A DNA stretch of 37,906 nucleotides from Acidobacteriaceae bacterium (GTDB lineage Bacteria > Acidobacteriota > Terriglobia > Terriglobales > Acidobacteriaceae). Under the pieces are notes generated by a model. That model saw nothing but the letters and a program-made list of their open reading frames with translations, searched no databases and was not told where the DNA came from. The stretch spans positions 1 to 37,906 of the forward strand of contig JASIAO010000006.1 of assembly GCA_030041955.1 (NCBI GenBank), given 5' to 3'. Shown piece after piece: positions 17,602-26,410 of this stretch. How positions within the stretch are numbered: the first letter of the stretch is position 1; each line of letters opens with the position of its first letter. Both the position numbers and the translations under genes were made by a program.

Positions 17602-20600
17602 TCAGAAGCTGAAGCGGGCCTGCATGTCCACAATGCGCCCGCTCAGCGCGCTCCTTGCCTGACCAATGGTCGAATCCTGAATGTTGGTATCGATACTGCC
17701 GGAGTTCAGGTTGACGGTGTTGAAGACGTTGAAGCCGTCTACGCGCAGCTCCAGTGCCGCATTCTCGCCCAGTACCCGGTTGTTGGGTAGCCCGAAGTCT
17801 TTGGTGAGAGTGGCGTCCAAATCGCGATAATTGGGTCCGTTGAAAGAGTTGCGCGCCACACCGGGTGTTGGCGGAGCGGGAAACTGCGCAGGGAATGAAG
17901 CAGTTACGGCAGTATATGCGGGGACAGTAAAGTAAGCGAGTCCACCATTGGGGAAGTCCACGTTGGGGCGGCCATCCTCAAGGGCGGCGTTGCTGGTGTT
18001 ATGGCCGGCGTGGCCGAGATAGGCTCCAGGGCGGAGCGTGCTGTAGCCACTGCCGGTGTAATAGAGCTGCCCGTTGGTAACGCCGTAATATGTGGGCGTC
18101 CACGGGAAGCCGCTGTCGATATTCAGTATTCCGCTCAGTGTCCATCCCCCCGCAGTTTTTGCGAGCCAGCCGTTCTTATTGTGGAAGTAGTCCGGCGACC
18201 AAAGACCAAAGAGGCGAAACGCGTCCTGGACATCGTAGTCGGACCGGCCCCAGGCGAGCTTTGTGTTCCAGGGATATGGGTCTTCGTAGTAGGGCTGGGA
18301 GCCGTCATCCATGCTTTTCGACCACGTGTACTGCCCGTCCAGCATAAAGCTCCGCGAGAACTGATGGCGAAGCGTAGCCAGCATGGCGTTGTAGCTGGAA
18401 TTGCCTTCGTTGTTGTAATAGTCGACCGAATTCACGGCGGGGTTAAATGGGATGCCGAAGGCGTCCGCATAGACGTTCAGGTTCTCCTGGGTGATCATGT
18501 GGCGGCCGGTGCTGCCCTGATAGCCGAGCGTCGCCACCCAGGTGTTGGCGATCTGGGTTTGCGTACCGAGCGAGTAGTGATAGGTGTACTGGGTGGGGAT
18601 GCTGGCCGGGAAGGCAGTGACGGAGAGAGTTCCCGTGGTCGGCAGTCCGGCGGAGTTGTAACCTACGATAGTGTTGGGGTTTGACGGGTATCCCAGCAGG
18701 GAATGTACGTTACTGGGCACCGCGTAGACGATATCGGGGTTGATCTGCGAGGGGGACGTGCTGCTGAAGCTCGGGCTTACGACGAGGGGAGGATTGTTGA
18801 GGCCGTTGGCGGCAATGGCGATTTCTTCCTGGTTGTAGTTGAGGCCGAAGCCGCCGCGCAGAACGACGCGCCCGTTCTGGCTGGCGGGCGTCCAGGCAAA
18901 GCCCACCTGGGGGCCGAAATTGCTCTTCTGCGAGGTGTACAGGTCGCCGCCGAGGCGCATGTGCATACCGGTGAGCAGCGCGGATCCGGAGCCCAGCACC
19001 ACCGTGGCCAGGTTATTGTCCTTCGAAGAGAGGGGGCCGAAATACGACCAGCGCATGCCGAGGTTGAGGGTGAGGTGCGGCGTCAGCTTCCAGTCATCCT
19101 GCACGAAGGCGTCCCACAGGTCCTCGCGGTCATCCTGGCGGTTGATGGTCGGCGTTCCGGTGAGGGGATTGAAGGTGCCGGACTCTGCCTCCGGAGCGTC
19201 GTTGAGGAAGTCCCAGACATTGAAGAACGTATAGCCGGGTCGCGCCGAATACGGCGCTTCGCTGAGGTAATAGAGGCGCGTGAGTCCGCCGCCCATCTTG
19301 ATGTTGTGATTGCCGGCTACTTTGGTCAGGACGTCGTCGTAGCTATAGGTCCATTGATCGAAGACGCTTGGCCCGGGGGCGCCGAAGTAGTTGAAGGTCG
19401 TGGCGGGCGAGCTGCCGTTCAGGTTGCCGATCTGGTCGATCGTGTCCTGCGGCAGGCCGAAGGGCTCCTGCGGATTGGTGCCGATTTCGTTCCAGCGCCA
19501 GCCGCCGGCGTTGGCGCGCGCTTCGTTCAGCAGGGTCGGCGAGAAGGTGTGGTCCCAGATGCCGGCAAAAGCGTCGTTGACGGAGTCGTGATGCCAGAGG
19601 TTATACGGCCGCACCGGCCCGTTGTAGTAGCTCTGGGTTTCGGGAACCCAATAAATGGTAAAGGTGGCGCGGTCGTTGCTGCCGATGTCCGCGTCCAGGC
19701 GCCCGTTATATTGTGCATCCACGTTGTTATTCGGATACGCGGTGGTGTATTCGGCGATATCGGGCGTGTTGCTCAAGCCGCTGCCGACGCCGGGGTTCGT
19801 CGAGCTGGCGTAGGTGGGGTCCTGATTGTGCAGGCCAGTGGTCAGCGGCGAGCCGATGTTCAAGCCTCCGCTCACGGTGCGGCAGTTGGAACCCTCGGTT
19901 AGTCCGATCTCCGCGCAACTGACGGTGACCTGCCCCACGTTACTGACGCTCGCGCCGGGAAAAGTGAGGAAGGTGTTCGCGATGCTGCCACTTGGGGCCA
20001 GGGCGTCGAACTGCGGCGTGTCGTACCAGCCGGTGGAAGTGACGATGGTGTCGTTGCGCAGCGTCTCGTAGTCGAAGAAGCCGAAGAGGTGGTTTTTCCA
20101 GAAGGGGCCGCCGAGGCTGCCGCCAAACTGGTTGTAGCGCTGCGTATCTTTGGTGAGGCCGCGACTGCCGGGGGTTCCGGCATTGAAGCTGCCGGGGCCG
20201 TTCCAGGCCTGATAGGCATTCAGGCCTGGACGATAGCCAAGAATGAATGCGCTGCCGTGGACCTGGTTGCTGCCGGCTTTAGAGATGACCTGGATCTGAG
20301 CGCCGCTGAAGCGTCCATTCTCGGCGTCATAGGAATTGGTAACGACTTTGACGTCCTGGATGGAGTCTTCGCTGGGCGTGATGACTGAAGCGCCGCCCCA
20401 GACGGCGCTGACGGTGCTGATGCCGTCGATGCTGATGCCGTTATTCTCGTTCTGGTCGCCGTTGGCAACGATTTGCGGCGCGTTCTCCGTGGTGAAGATG
20501 CCGCCTGCCGCACCTGTGGAAGCGCGATTGCTGCCGGGCAGCGAAGCCGCGCCACCACCGGCTGCCTGCGCGCCATTGCCGAAGGCGCCTGGAGCAAGTT

Positions 20601-21099
20601 GGGCCAGCTGAAACGGATCGCGTCCGAAGGAGGGCATGTGCTGGATCTCCTGGCTGCTCACCGTCCCGCTGATGCTGGCCGTCGAAGTGTCAAGCAGAGG
20701 GATCTGATTGCCCTGGACGGTGACCGTCTGCGCCTGTGTGCCCGGCTGCATCTGGACGTTCATGGTGTTAGGCTGCTCGGGAACGATGCTCACATTGGGA
20801 AGCACCTTGGTCTCGAACCCCTTTGCCGTGACCGTCAGCTCAAAGTGACTGGGCGGCAGTTGATTGAACACGTAGGCGCCGCTACCGTTGGTGGTCGCAT
20901 TGAGAGTGCGATTGGTGGACACATCGCGCAGCGTTACCGCGGCACCGGGAATGACAGCGCCGGTCGGGTCAGTAACCGTGCCCGACAGGGAGGCGCGGAA
21001 CTGCCCCATGGCGGCGGGAACACACATGGCGATGACGGCGATGAACAGGCCGGCGCGAAATCCAGTTGCGCGGCAGGAGCAGGGGGAGGAATGACGCAT
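17602..21099 (-). CDS. TonB-dependent receptor, Oar-like, with N-terminal carboxypeptidase-regulatory-like domain
   Basis: 1165 aa; SGTVTDPTGAVIPGAAVTLRDVSTN, plug-like DGISTVSAVWGGASVITPSEDSIQDVKVVTNSYDAENGRFSGAQIQVISKAGSNQVHGSAF, C-terminal beta-barrel ending ARFSF. Confidence 0.94.
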   Translation of the reverse strand: MRHSSPCSCRATGFRAGLFIAVIAMCVPAAMGQFRASLSGTVTDPTGAVIPGAAVTLRDVSTNRTLNATTNGSGAYVFNQLPPSHFELTVTAKGFETKVLPNVSIVPEQPNTMNVQMQPGTQAQTVTVQGNQIPLLDTSTASISGTVSSQEIQHMPSFGRDPFQLAQLAPGAFGNGAQAAGGGAASLPGSNRASTGAAGGIFTTENAPQIVANGDQNENNGISIDGISTVSAVWGGASVITPSEDSIQDVKVVTNSYDAENGRFSGAQIQVISKAGSNQVHGSAFILGYRPGLNAYQAWNGPGSFNAGTPGSRGLTKDTQRYNQFGGSLGGPFWKNHLFGFFDYETLRNDTIVTSTGWYDTPQFDALAPSGSIANTFLTFPGASVSNVGQVTVSCAEIGLTEGSNCRTVSGGLNIGSPLTTGLHNQDPTYASSTNPGVGSGLSNTPDIAEYTTAYPNNNVDAQYNGRLDADIGSNDRATFTIYWVPETQSYYNGPVRPYNLWHHDSVNDAFAGIWDHTFSPTLLNEARANAGGWRWNEIGTNPQEPFGLPQDTIDQIGNLNGSSPATTFNYFGAPGPSVFDQWTYSYDDVLTKVAGNHNIKMGGGLTRLYYLSEAPYSARPGYTFFNVWDFLNDAPEAESGTFNPLTGTPTINRQDDREDLWDAFVQDDWKLTPHLTLNLGMRWSYFGPLSSKDNNLATVVLGSGSALLTGMHMRLGGDLYTSQKSNFGPQVGFAWTPASQNGRVVLRGGFGLNYNQEEIAIAANGLNNPPLVVSPSFSSTSPSQINPDIVYAVPSNVHSLLGYPSNPNTIVGYNSAGLPTTGTLSVTAFPASIPTQYTYHYSLGTQTQIANTWVATLGYQGSTGRHMITQENLNVYADAFGIPFNPAVNSVDYYNNEGNSSYNAMLATLRHQFSRSFMLDGQYTWSKSMDDGSQPYYEDPYPWNTKLAWGRSDYDVQDAFRLFGLWSPDYFHNKNGWLAKTAGGWTLSGILNIDSGFPWTPTYYGVTNGQLYYTGSGYSTLRPGAYLGHAGHNTSNAALEDGRPNVDFPNGGLAYFTVPAYTAVTASFPAQFPAPPTPGVARNSFNGPNYRDLDATLTKDFGLPNNRVLGENAALELRVDGFNVFNTVNLNSGSIDTNIQDSTIGQARSALSGRIVDMQARFSF

Positions 21100-21381
21100 C
21101 CGGGCTCTCCAGGAGTAGAAGAGTTGCGATTTACATCTGGTCAGTTATCGAGTCCAAGGTTGTTTTGAGTGCGATTGGAGAGATCGGGTTGACTGAAGGT
21201 TGCTGGGCGAACGGTGATGTGGCGTGCAGCAGCCATGTTTGTCGCAACCAACGCCGCCGCGGGCCTCGTCGAAATCTGAGTTGCGGTTGCGATCAGCCGC
21301 ACGTTTCGAGAGCGCCGATTACGTCGTTCGTGATTCAGCAGTAGATTGACGCAGGCGGCGATTCCTGATTTGCTGGGTCGC

Positions 21382-22530
21382 ATGCATGTTCTGCGCGGCA
21401 TTGCCGGGGTGCTGTGCCTGGTTTCGGTGCTGCTGGATGCGTTCGAGACGGTGATTCTGCCGCGGCGGGCGACGGGGCGGTTCCGGCTGACGCGGCTCTT
21501 TTACCTGCTGACGTGGAGGCCGTGGCTGTGGGCCGCGCGGCGGGTGCGGATCGAGCGGAAACGCGAGACGGTGCTGAGCTTCTACGGGCCGCTGTCGCTG
21601 ACGTTCCTGATCGCCACGTGGGCGGCGGCGCTGATCTTCGGCTTCGGGCTCATCTACTGGGCGTTTCGCACGCCGTTCGTCGATCCGCATGGCGCGGCGC
21701 ACCCACTGCTGACCGATCTGTATGCGAGTGGGACGACCATATTCACACTCGGCCTGGGCGACGTGGTGCCGCGCATCCTGTGGGTTCGCGGGCTGGTCGT
21801 GCTGGAGTCGGGGATCGGGCTGGGATTTGTTGCGCTGGTGATCGGGTACTTCCCCGTGCTGTACGGCGCGTTCTCGCGGCGCGAGGTGAATATTGCGCTG
21901 CTGGACGCACGGGCGGGGTCGCCGCCGACGGCGTTTGAGCTGATCAAGCGGCACTCCTTCGAGGGCGGGACGGCCGCGCTGACGGTGCTGCTGGAGGAGT
22001 GGGAGCGATGGTCGGCGGAACTGCTGGAGAGCCACATCTCCTATCCCCTGCTGTGTTTGTTCCGGTCGCAGCACACGCGGCAGAGCTGGCTGGGTGCGCT
22101 GACGGCGATCCTGGATACGTGTGCACTGCTGATTGCGGGCGTGCAGGAACAGAGCGCCCGGCAGGCGCAACTGACTTTCGCGATGGCGCGGCACGCGCTT
22201 GTCGATATCGCGCAGATTTTGTCGGCGCGGCCCACGCAGAACACGTCGGACCGGCTGCCGCACGAGCGGTTCCGGCTGATTTACGACCAGTTGTGCCAGG
22301 CGGGCGTGCGGGTATGCCGGGACGAGGCGTCGTTCGAGCGGCTGAAGGAGCTGCGGGCGCTGTATGAGGGGTACGCGGAGACGCTGAGCCGGTATCTGGC
22401 GATGCCGCTTCCGCCGTTTTTCCTGGAACATCCGAAAAAGGACAACTGGCTCTCGGTGGCGAAGGTGCGCGCAGAAGCTGAGGCGGAAGACCGGGTGGTG
22501 CTGCACGACGACGGGGAACATTTGTTCTGA
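21382..22530 (+). CDS. Potassium-channel-family (two-TM ion channel) membrane protein
   Basis: Pore/selectivity-filter-like motif LYASGTTIFTLGLGDVVP flanked by TM helices; ATG at 21382 (MHVLRGIAGVLCLVSVLLD). Long C-terminal region with no recognised RCK or cNMP domain. Confidence 0.78.
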   Translation: MHVLRGIAGVLCLVSVLLDAFETVILPRRATGRFRLTRLFYLLTWRPWLWAARRVRIERKRETVLSFYGPLSLTFLIATWAAALIFGFGLIYWAFRTPFVDPHGAAHPLLTDLYASGTTIFTLGLGDVVPRILWVRGLVVLESGIGLGFVALVIGYFPVLYGAFSRREVNIALLDARAGSPPTAFELIKRHSFEGGTAALTVLLEEWERWSAELLESHISYPLLCLFRSQHTRQSWLGALTAILDTCALLIAGVQEQSARQAQLTFAMARHALVDIAQILSARPTQNTSDRLPHERFRLIYDQLCQAGVRVCRDEASFERLKELRALYEGYAETLSRYLAMPLPPFFLEHPKKDNWLSVAKVRAEAEAEDRVVLHDDGEHLF

Positions 22531-22544
22531 ACCCAGCTGAAAAG

Positions 22545-22596
22545 CGGTTAGTTAAGAGCCGGTTAGCTCAGAACCGGTTAGCCAGGAGCCGGTTAG
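22545..22596. repeat. Tandem repeat, 15-bp period, four copies
   Basis: CGGTTAG recurs at 22545, 22560, 22575 and 22590 (GCGGTTAGTTAAGAGCCGGTTAGCTCAGAACCGGTTAGCCAGGAGCCGGTTAGCG). Confidence 0.9.
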
Positions 22597-22663
22597 CGAG
22601 CGCTTCACGTTTCTGTGGACGGCGGTGCGGGGATGGGATTAGGCTCTATGCGTCCCCAGGGAA

Positions 22664-23524
22664 GTGGAGTTGGCTGTGGCTGGCGGCTGGATGGATCAGT
22701 TTGCCGACGCGCCGGATGTGCTGCGGGATGTGCCTGGCCGCAAGACGGTGGTGCGGGCGGGCAGCGCCGAGATCGGCGGCGGCGCGTTTGTGACCATGGC
22801 GGGGCCGTGTTCGGTGGAAACCGAGCGGCAACTGATGGAGACTGCGGAGCATGTGGCGCGGGCGGGCGCGCAGGTGCTGCGCGGCGGCGCCTTTAAGCCG
22901 CGAACTTCTCCTTATTCATTTCAGGGACTGGGGCGCGAAGGGCTGCGCCTGCTGGCGATGGCGCGCGCCGCGACGGGACTGTCCGTCGTGACCGAGGTGC
23001 TGGCCGCGGCTGACGCGGAGATGGTCGCCGAGGTCGCGGACATTCTGCAAATCGGGTCGCGCAGCATGGAGAACTACTCGCTGCTGGAGGCGGCTGCGCA
23101 CACGGGGCGGCCGATCCTGCTGAAGCGGGGGATGGCGGCGACGGTGGCCGATCTGCTGCGGTCGGCGCAGTGCATCGTGAGCCACGGCAATCCCAATGTG
23201 ATTGTGTGCGAGCGCGGCATCCGGACCTTTGAGACATCGACGCGGAACACGCTGGATGTGGGCGCGATTGCGGTGCTGCGGGAGGTTACGCGCCTGCCAG
23301 TGATTGCGGATCCGAGCCATGCGGCGGGGCGGCGAGAGCTGGTGCCGGCGTTGGCGCGGAGCGCGGTGGCCGCGGGCGCCGAGGGATTGCTGGTGGAGGT
23401 GCATCCGCGGCCGGAGGAGGCGTGGAGCGATGGAGAACAGGCGCTGACGTTCGAGCAGTTCGACACGCTGATGGCGGAAGCGCCGCGCTGGCATGAGCTG
23501 CGAGCGGAAGCGGCAGTGGCATGA
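22664..23524 (+). CDS. aroF: 3-deoxy-7-phosphoheptulonate synthase (DAHP synthase, AroF/KDO8PS-like type)
   Basis: [101 protein letters not shown] start. Confidence 0.95.
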   Translation: MELAVAGGWMDQFADAPDVLRDVPGRKTVVRAGSAEIGGGAFVTMAGPCSVETERQLMETAEHVARAGAQVLRGGAFKPRTSPYSFQGLGREGLRLLAMARAATGLSVVTEVLAAADAEMVAEVADILQIGSRSMENYSLLEAAAHTGRPILLKRGMAATVADLLRSAQCIVSHGNPNVIVCERGIRTFETSTRNTLDVGAIAVLREVTRLPVIADPSHAAGRRELVPALARSAVAAGAEGLLVEVHPRPEEAWSDGEQALTFEQFDTLMAEAPRWHELRAEAAVA

Positions 23525-23553
23525 GAAATCCTGCAGGAAAGGAGCTGATCGTT

Positions 23554-24054
23554 ATGAGTCCGGTAAGTGAAGTGCAGACGGAACTCGCGCACGGGCTGGT
23601 GGAGAAGCGCGCGATTACGAATCACGCGGTGCTGAATGAGGCGTATGCCTACGCGAAGCCGAGCGCGTTCTCGCGGGGGATGCGGATCGACCTGAACGGG
23701 TTCACGATCCTGTTCATCTCGGGAACGGCGAGCATCGATGAGAACGGGAAGAGCGTGCACATCGGCGATCTGCGCGGGCAGACGCGGCGAACCCTGGACA
23801 ACATCACGGGGCTGCTGGTGAGCGAGGGCGCAAATTGGCATGATGTGGTGCGGACGACGTGTTATCTGCGGGACATCGACCGCGACTACGAGGCGTTCAA
23901 TGAGGAGCGGACCGCGTTCTACAGGCTGCAGGGGCTGGATCCGCTCCCGGCATCGACGGGTATCGGGGTAAGACTGTGCCGTCCGGAGCTGCTGGTGGAA
24001 ATGGAGGCGATCGCGGTATTCCGCACGCAAAAGCGCGGCGTGGAACCGGAGTAG
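23554..24054 (+). CDS. RidA/YjgF family protein
   Basis: ILFISGTASIDENGKSVHIGDLRGQTRRTLDNITGLLVSEGANWHDVVRTTCYLRDIDRDYEAFNEERTAFY...PASTGIGVRLCRPELLVEMEAIAV. AAAGGAG precedes ATG 23554; an alternative ATG at 23521 overlaps the aroF stop (ATGA). Confidence 0.88.
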   Translation: MSPVSEVQTELAHGLVEKRAITNHAVLNEAYAYAKPSAFSRGMRIDLNGFTILFISGTASIDENGKSVHIGDLRGQTRRTLDNITGLLVSEGANWHDVVRTTCYLRDIDRDYEAFNEERTAFYRLQGLDPLPASTGIGVRLCRPELLVEMEAIAVFRTQKRGVEPE

Positions 24055-24083
24055 GGCTGAGCCGCGGCGCCGCGGCAGATATT

Positions 24084-25343
24084 ATGATGGGCGCCATGTC
24101 CATTTGCAGGCGTGACGCCCTGGCAGGGGTTCTCTTTTGTTTGCTGGCGACTTCCGCGCCAGCTTTCGCGCAGATGGAGGCGTTTCATCGGCGATTCGAT
24201 GCCGTTCTGACACAGCATGGGATCGTGGGCGGCGGTGTCGCGATCGTTCACCGCGGCGAACCGGCGACGGAATTCTTTTTCGGCGTGGCTCGGCAGGGAA
24301 CGCAGCATGCCATCGACAGCGAAACCTCGTACAACTGGGCGTCGATCACCAAGACGATGACCGCGATCGCGATTTTGCAACTGCGGGACCGGGGCAAGTT
24401 GTCGCTGGATGATCCCGCGGTCCGCTATGTGCCGGAGCTGCGGCAGATCCACGACGAGTTCGGCCCGGTGGATGCGATCACGATTCGCGATCTGCTGACA
24501 CACAGCGCGGGGTTTCGCAATCCGACGTGGCCCTGGGATTGCGACGATGCGGCCAACTGCGACTGGCAGCCGTTTGAGCCGACGCAATGGGCGCAGGTGA
24601 ACGCGATGCTGCCGTATACGCACGTCGCCTTCAGGCCGGGCACGCGCTGGAGCTATTCGAACCTGGGGTACGTGTTTCTCGGTCAGGTGATCGAGCGGCT
24701 CACCGGAGACAACTTCGTGGACTACATGACGAAGAACATCCTGATGCCGCTGGGTATGACGCAGAGCTACTTTGACGTTTCTCCATATTTCCTGGAATCG
24801 CACGTGTCGGCCAGTTATGTGCGCGCAGCGAACAAGCTGACCGAGCAGCCGTTCAACTTCGATACCGGAATCACGACGTCGAACAGCGGGTTGAAGGCTC
24901 CCATCGTTGATATGGAGAAGTACCTGCGCTTCCTGATCGGGGACCCGACGAATCCGGTTTATTCAATCGTTCTGAAGCGCAGTTCGCTCGATGAAGCGTG
25001 GAAGGCGATGCTGCCGGTGGAGGAGGATGGGACCTCAGAGGGGCCGTACGTGGAGGGGAAGCCGAGAATGGGGCTGGGGTTCTTTGCGTTGGACGTGGGT
25101 GGGCACCGATTTGTGTATCACGACGGCGACCAGGGCGGGTTTTCGTCGGAGATGCTCGTTGATCCTGAGCGGGGCGTGGGGAGTTTGCTGGTGGTGAATA
25201 CGACGGACGCGGGAGGGCCTGCGCCCGCGACCGCGGCGCATGCGGAGCCCAATACGGAACCGGAACCGCGCGGCGATCTGCGGATCGCGTTGCGCTACGA
25301 ACTGATCCATTCGGTGTTCCCCGCATATTCTGCGGGGAAATAG
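24084..25343 (+). CDS. Serine hydrolase, beta-lactamase/class C family
   Basis: Signal peptide; SxxK in NWASITKTMTAIAIL; YSN in RWSYSNLGYVFLGQVIERLTG; HDGDQGGFSSEM. Confidence 0.92.
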   Translation: MMGAMSICRRDALAGVLFCLLATSAPAFAQMEAFHRRFDAVLTQHGIVGGGVAIVHRGEPATEFFFGVARQGTQHAIDSETSYNWASITKTMTAIAILQLRDRGKLSLDDPAVRYVPELRQIHDEFGPVDAITIRDLLTHSAGFRNPTWPWDCDDAANCDWQPFEPTQWAQVNAMLPYTHVAFRPGTRWSYSNLGYVFLGQVIERLTGDNFVDYMTKNILMPLGMTQSYFDVSPYFLESHVSASYVRAANKLTEQPFNFDTGITTSNSGLKAPIVDMEKYLRFLIGDPTNPVYSIVLKRSSLDEAWKAMLPVEEDGTSEGPYVEGKPRMGLGFFALDVGGHRFVYHDGDQGGFSSEMLVDPERGVGSLLVVNTTDAGGPAPATAAHAEPNTEPEPRGDLRIALRYELIHSVFPAYSAGK

Positions 25344-25382
25344 CGATGCGCTCGTCGAACGCGCGCCGGCTCGCTGCGAGAA

Positions 25383-26321
25383 TTACGCTGGGGCGAGAGT
25401 GGCTGCGGGGGCGTGGACAGCTTTTGTCCTGGGCCTCTCGGCGCCGACGGTGACCAGCTCCCAGGCAGAGCGGTCGCGCAGGAGACGCGAGACGAGGGCG
25501 GTGTGCATGGCGTGGCCGGCGCGCTCGGCGATAACGTGGCCGAGGATGTGATGGCCGGCGAGGGCGAGGTCGCCGATGAGGTCGAGAACCTTGTGGCGGG
25601 CGAACTCATCGTGAAAGCGCAGCGGGCCGTTCTGGACGCCATCGCGGGAGAGGACGATGACGCTTTCCTCAGTAGCGCCACGGATGAGGCCCATGTCGCG
25701 TAGCTTCTGCTCGTCTTCGCGGAAACCGAAGGTGCGGGCCGGGGCGATGTCGCGCTCGTAGGCGCCGGTGGCGAGATCGACCCGATACGCCTGGCGGCCG
25801 ATGGGGGCGGGGAAATCAATCGAATAGGAAACGGAATAGCCGGTGCCGGGATAGACACCGATGAACTTGTCCCCCTCGCGAACCTCGACATCCTTGAGAA
25901 TACGGAGATACTGGCGGCGGCGGCGCTGGGGTTTGAGCCCGGCGCGGCGGAAGGCGAGCGTGTAGGGCAGAGCGCTGCCGTCGAGGATGGGGAGTTCGAG
26001 ATTGTCGAGCTCGACGATGACGTTGTCGATGCCCATGCCGAGCAGGGCGGAGAGCAGGTGCTCGGTGGTGGAGATGAGGACGCCCTGGCGCATGAGGCTG
26101 GTGGCGTAGCTGACCTTGGCGACGTTGCGGCCGGTGGCAGTGATTTCGAAATTGTCGAGGTCGGTGCGCCGGAAGACGACGCCGCATCCGGCGGGAGCGG
26201 GGAGAAGGCGCATGTGAACGGGCGCGCCGCTGTGGAGCCCAACGCCGGAGAACTCCACGGGTGAAGAAATGGTATTTTCCAGATGCGGTGAATCGGGCAA
26301 GCTTTCCCTCTTTGAAGACAT
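25383..26321 (-). CDS. lpxC: UDP-3-O-acyl-N-acetylglucosamine deacetylase
   Basis: FSGVGLHSGAPVHMRLLPAP, STTEHLLSALLGMGIDNVIVELDN, ELPILDGSA, ARTFGF, RFHDEFARHKVLDLIGDLALAGHHILGHV: canonical LpxC motifs. Confidence 0.97.
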   Translation of the reverse strand: MSSKRESLPDSPHLENTISSPVEFSGVGLHSGAPVHMRLLPAPAGCGVVFRRTDLDNFEITATGRNVAKVSYATSLMRQGVLISTTEHLLSALLGMGIDNVIVELDNLELPILDGSALPYTLAFRRAGLKPQRRRRQYLRILKDVEVREGDKFIGVYPGTGYSVSYSIDFPAPIGRQAYRVDLATGAYERDIAPARTFGFREDEQKLRDMGLIRGATEESVIVLSRDGVQNGPLRFHDEFARHKVLDLIGDLALAGHHILGHVIAERAGHAMHTALVSRLLRDRSAWELVTVGAERPRTKAVHAPAATLAPA

Positions 26322-26350
26322 AGACTAGCGCGCCTGGAAGGAAGTTGCGG

Positions 26351-26403
26351 TGTGGCAAATAAGCCACAGCATGCGTGACCCAGGTCACAGTACCTTGAAA
26401 GGT
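26351..26403. promoter_or_regulatory. Three consecutive inverted repeats in the lpxC/M20 divergent intergenic region
   Basis: TGTGGC-AAATAA-GCCACA (26351-26368), GTGACC-CA-GGTCAC (26375-26388), ACCTT-GA-AAGGT (26392-26403); all arms perfect. Confidence 0.6.
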
Positions 26404-26410
26404 TACCCTT

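Noticed and set aside
18703-19902. 399-aa + strand ORF antisense to the TonB receptor
   Set aside because: No recognisable domain; the receptor on the opposite strand is unambiguous.
21141-21401. 86-aa - strand ORF upstream of the TonB receptor
   Set aside because: No recognisable motif or Shine-Dalgarno; overlaps the start of the channel gene. Probably spurious.
21319-22521. 400-aa - strand ORF antisense to the K+ channel-like gene
   Set aside because: Extremely Arg/Pro/Gln-rich composition, shadow frame.
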